Shown one piece after another: positions 32,249 through 33,017 of a stretch of 33,017 nt of DNA. A model generated the notes under the pieces. That model was not told the origin of the DNA, searched no databases, and saw only the letters and a program-made list of their open reading frames with translations. Each line of letters opens with the position of its first letter. The first letter of the stretch is position 1. Source of the stretch: an uncultured Bacteroidales bacterium (lineage in GTDB: Bacteria > Bacteroidota > Bacteroidia > Bacteroidales > P3); assembly GCA_937886715.1 (NCBI GenBank), contig CAKZZD010000052.1, positions 1 to 33,017 on the forward strand, given 5' to 3'. The translations under genes were made by a program, and so were the position numbers.

Positions 32249-33017
32249 ATGAAAAAGGTTAAATATTTAGGTTTCATGGCCATATTGCTTTCATCGTATG
32301 TATGTGCTCAGGACACGGTGCGCTATGGTGATCCCTGGTACAAGTTCAACACGATGCCCACCTTGAAGGTGCCCTCAAGGTTTGAAAGAGGCGCGAATTT
32401 ATTTTCAAGTACGAGTGGTGAAGCTTTTTTTCAGGAATATTATAATGATTATGATAAACAGTTAATCTATGGGATAGCATACACGGGGTCGGGGTTCATT
32501 TCCAACTACAACAAAACCCCTGACTCTCTTATTACCATGTGGAAAGCACTCCTGTTTTGGGGATCTACGGACAGCGTCTCTAGTATCACATCCGATGCCT
32601 TTCACATCAATTACAACGACACAACTGCTGCCTTTGCCGACATTGACTCCTCTCTGATAAAATACTGCAAATATGAATATGAGTTCACCCAGCCGACACC
32701 GCTCAACAAGGTGGTGGACTGCGTGGAAGTATATTTCGACAACCCAGTCCTGATGCAAAAGGATAGGTTCTATGTAGGATGCAAGTATTTTCTCCCTGCA
32801 TACGACTATAATTTCGAGGTCGCAGTAGACTCTTCATGTAGCGTACGTTGGTTTTATTCTTCAGGAGATGGTTGGTTCTTGTATATGAATCCACTAAACG
32901 CGCAACCATCTGTTAATTATTCATCACGAATATGGGGAGTATGCTTCCCGATTGTGAAGCTACGGTGCACGACACCGAGGGGGCTGCAGGTGGCGCAAAA
33001 CGAGGCTGGGGAATATG
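32249..33017 (+). CDS. Secreted protein, 5' part only (runs off the window)
   Basis: The frame is open from ATG 32249 to the window end (256 codons). It starts with a signal peptide (VKYLGFMAILLSSYVCA, then QD) and continues VRYGDPWYKFN, a phrase I associate with secreted Bacteroidales proteins that often end in a T9SS tail; the tail is outside the window, so this is inference. The rest (EVYFDNPVLMQKDRFYVG and similar) looks like a beta-sandwich. Function unknown. It is divergent from the large beta-propeller gene. Confidence 0.75.
   Translation, partial: MKKVKYLGFMAILLSSYVCAQDTVRYGDPWYKFNTMPTLKVPSRFERGANLFSSTSGEAFFQEYYNDYDKQLIYGIAYTGSGFISNYNKTPDSLITMWKALLFWGSTDSVSSITSDAFHINYNDTTAAFADIDSSLIKYCKYEYEFTQPTPLNKVVDCVEVYFDNPVLMQKDRFYVGCKYFLPAYDYNFEVAVDSSCSVRWFYSSGDGWFLYMNPLNAQPSVNYSSRIWGVCFPIVKLRCTTPRGLQVAQNEAGEY

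Overview
The window reads as chromosomal DNA of a member of the order Bacteroidales (phylum Bacteroidota). The evidence is a 286-residue primary sigma factor of the short Bacteroidota type, promoter boxes that fit the TAnnTTTG consensus upstream of several genes, a 1051-residue secreted protein with a type IX secretion (T9SS, type A) C-terminal tail, and the DUF4919, DUF486 and Cytidylate_kin2 families. I cannot name the genus. No rRNA, tRNA, CRISPR array or insertion sequence was seen.

Left third (about 160-9812): an accessory, AT-rich island made of six consecutive two-gene cassettes and one broken seventh. In each cassette the first gene carries the last 59 residues of an Rhs/YD-repeat core (always exactly 177 nt, from FTGKERD to the D-x-D/S/N-G boundary), followed by an unrelated C-terminal domain. 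The second gene encodes a small unrelated protein that starts with a signal peptide, lipobox or membrane anchor. This is the layout of orphan polymorphic-toxin tips with their immunity genes, waiting to be recombined onto a full-length Rhs protein. All six tips show protease-like residues: one JAMM/JAB-like, three HExxH, one HExxE and one His/Cys clan-CD-like. All six partners are predicted to be exported, so the targets may lie in the cell envelope. One promoter (166-174) precedes the array and no further consensus promoter was seen between cassettes. Five of the seven cassettes share a short N-terminal leader with invariant spacing to the core, and its DNA can fold as a hairpin.

9813-11085: a decayed stretch with an 18-bp palindrome, a truncated DUF4919 gene on the minus strand and an AT-rich spacer.

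11086-17171: a tight plus-strand operon of six genes (gaps of 12 bp or less, or overlaps): hydF, a cytidylate-kinase-like gene, folA, cinA, a DUF486 membrane protein and a GH2 beta-mannosidase lipoprotein that has lost most of its middle Ig-like domain. It converges on rsmG, which lies behind rpoD on the minus strand.

19258-23795: a small lipoprotein gene convergent with an ffh-folD pair (minus strand), then a GNAT-HD fusion gene and a DUF456 membrane protein on the plus strand.

23792-28165: a minus-strand operon tyrS - phoA-type alkaline phosphatase - atoE-type transporter - apt. 28402-31557 is the large T9SS beta-propeller gene with its own terminator and promoter. The next 690 bp is a non-coding, C-rich repeat region. 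The window ends inside another secreted-protein gene starting at 32249.
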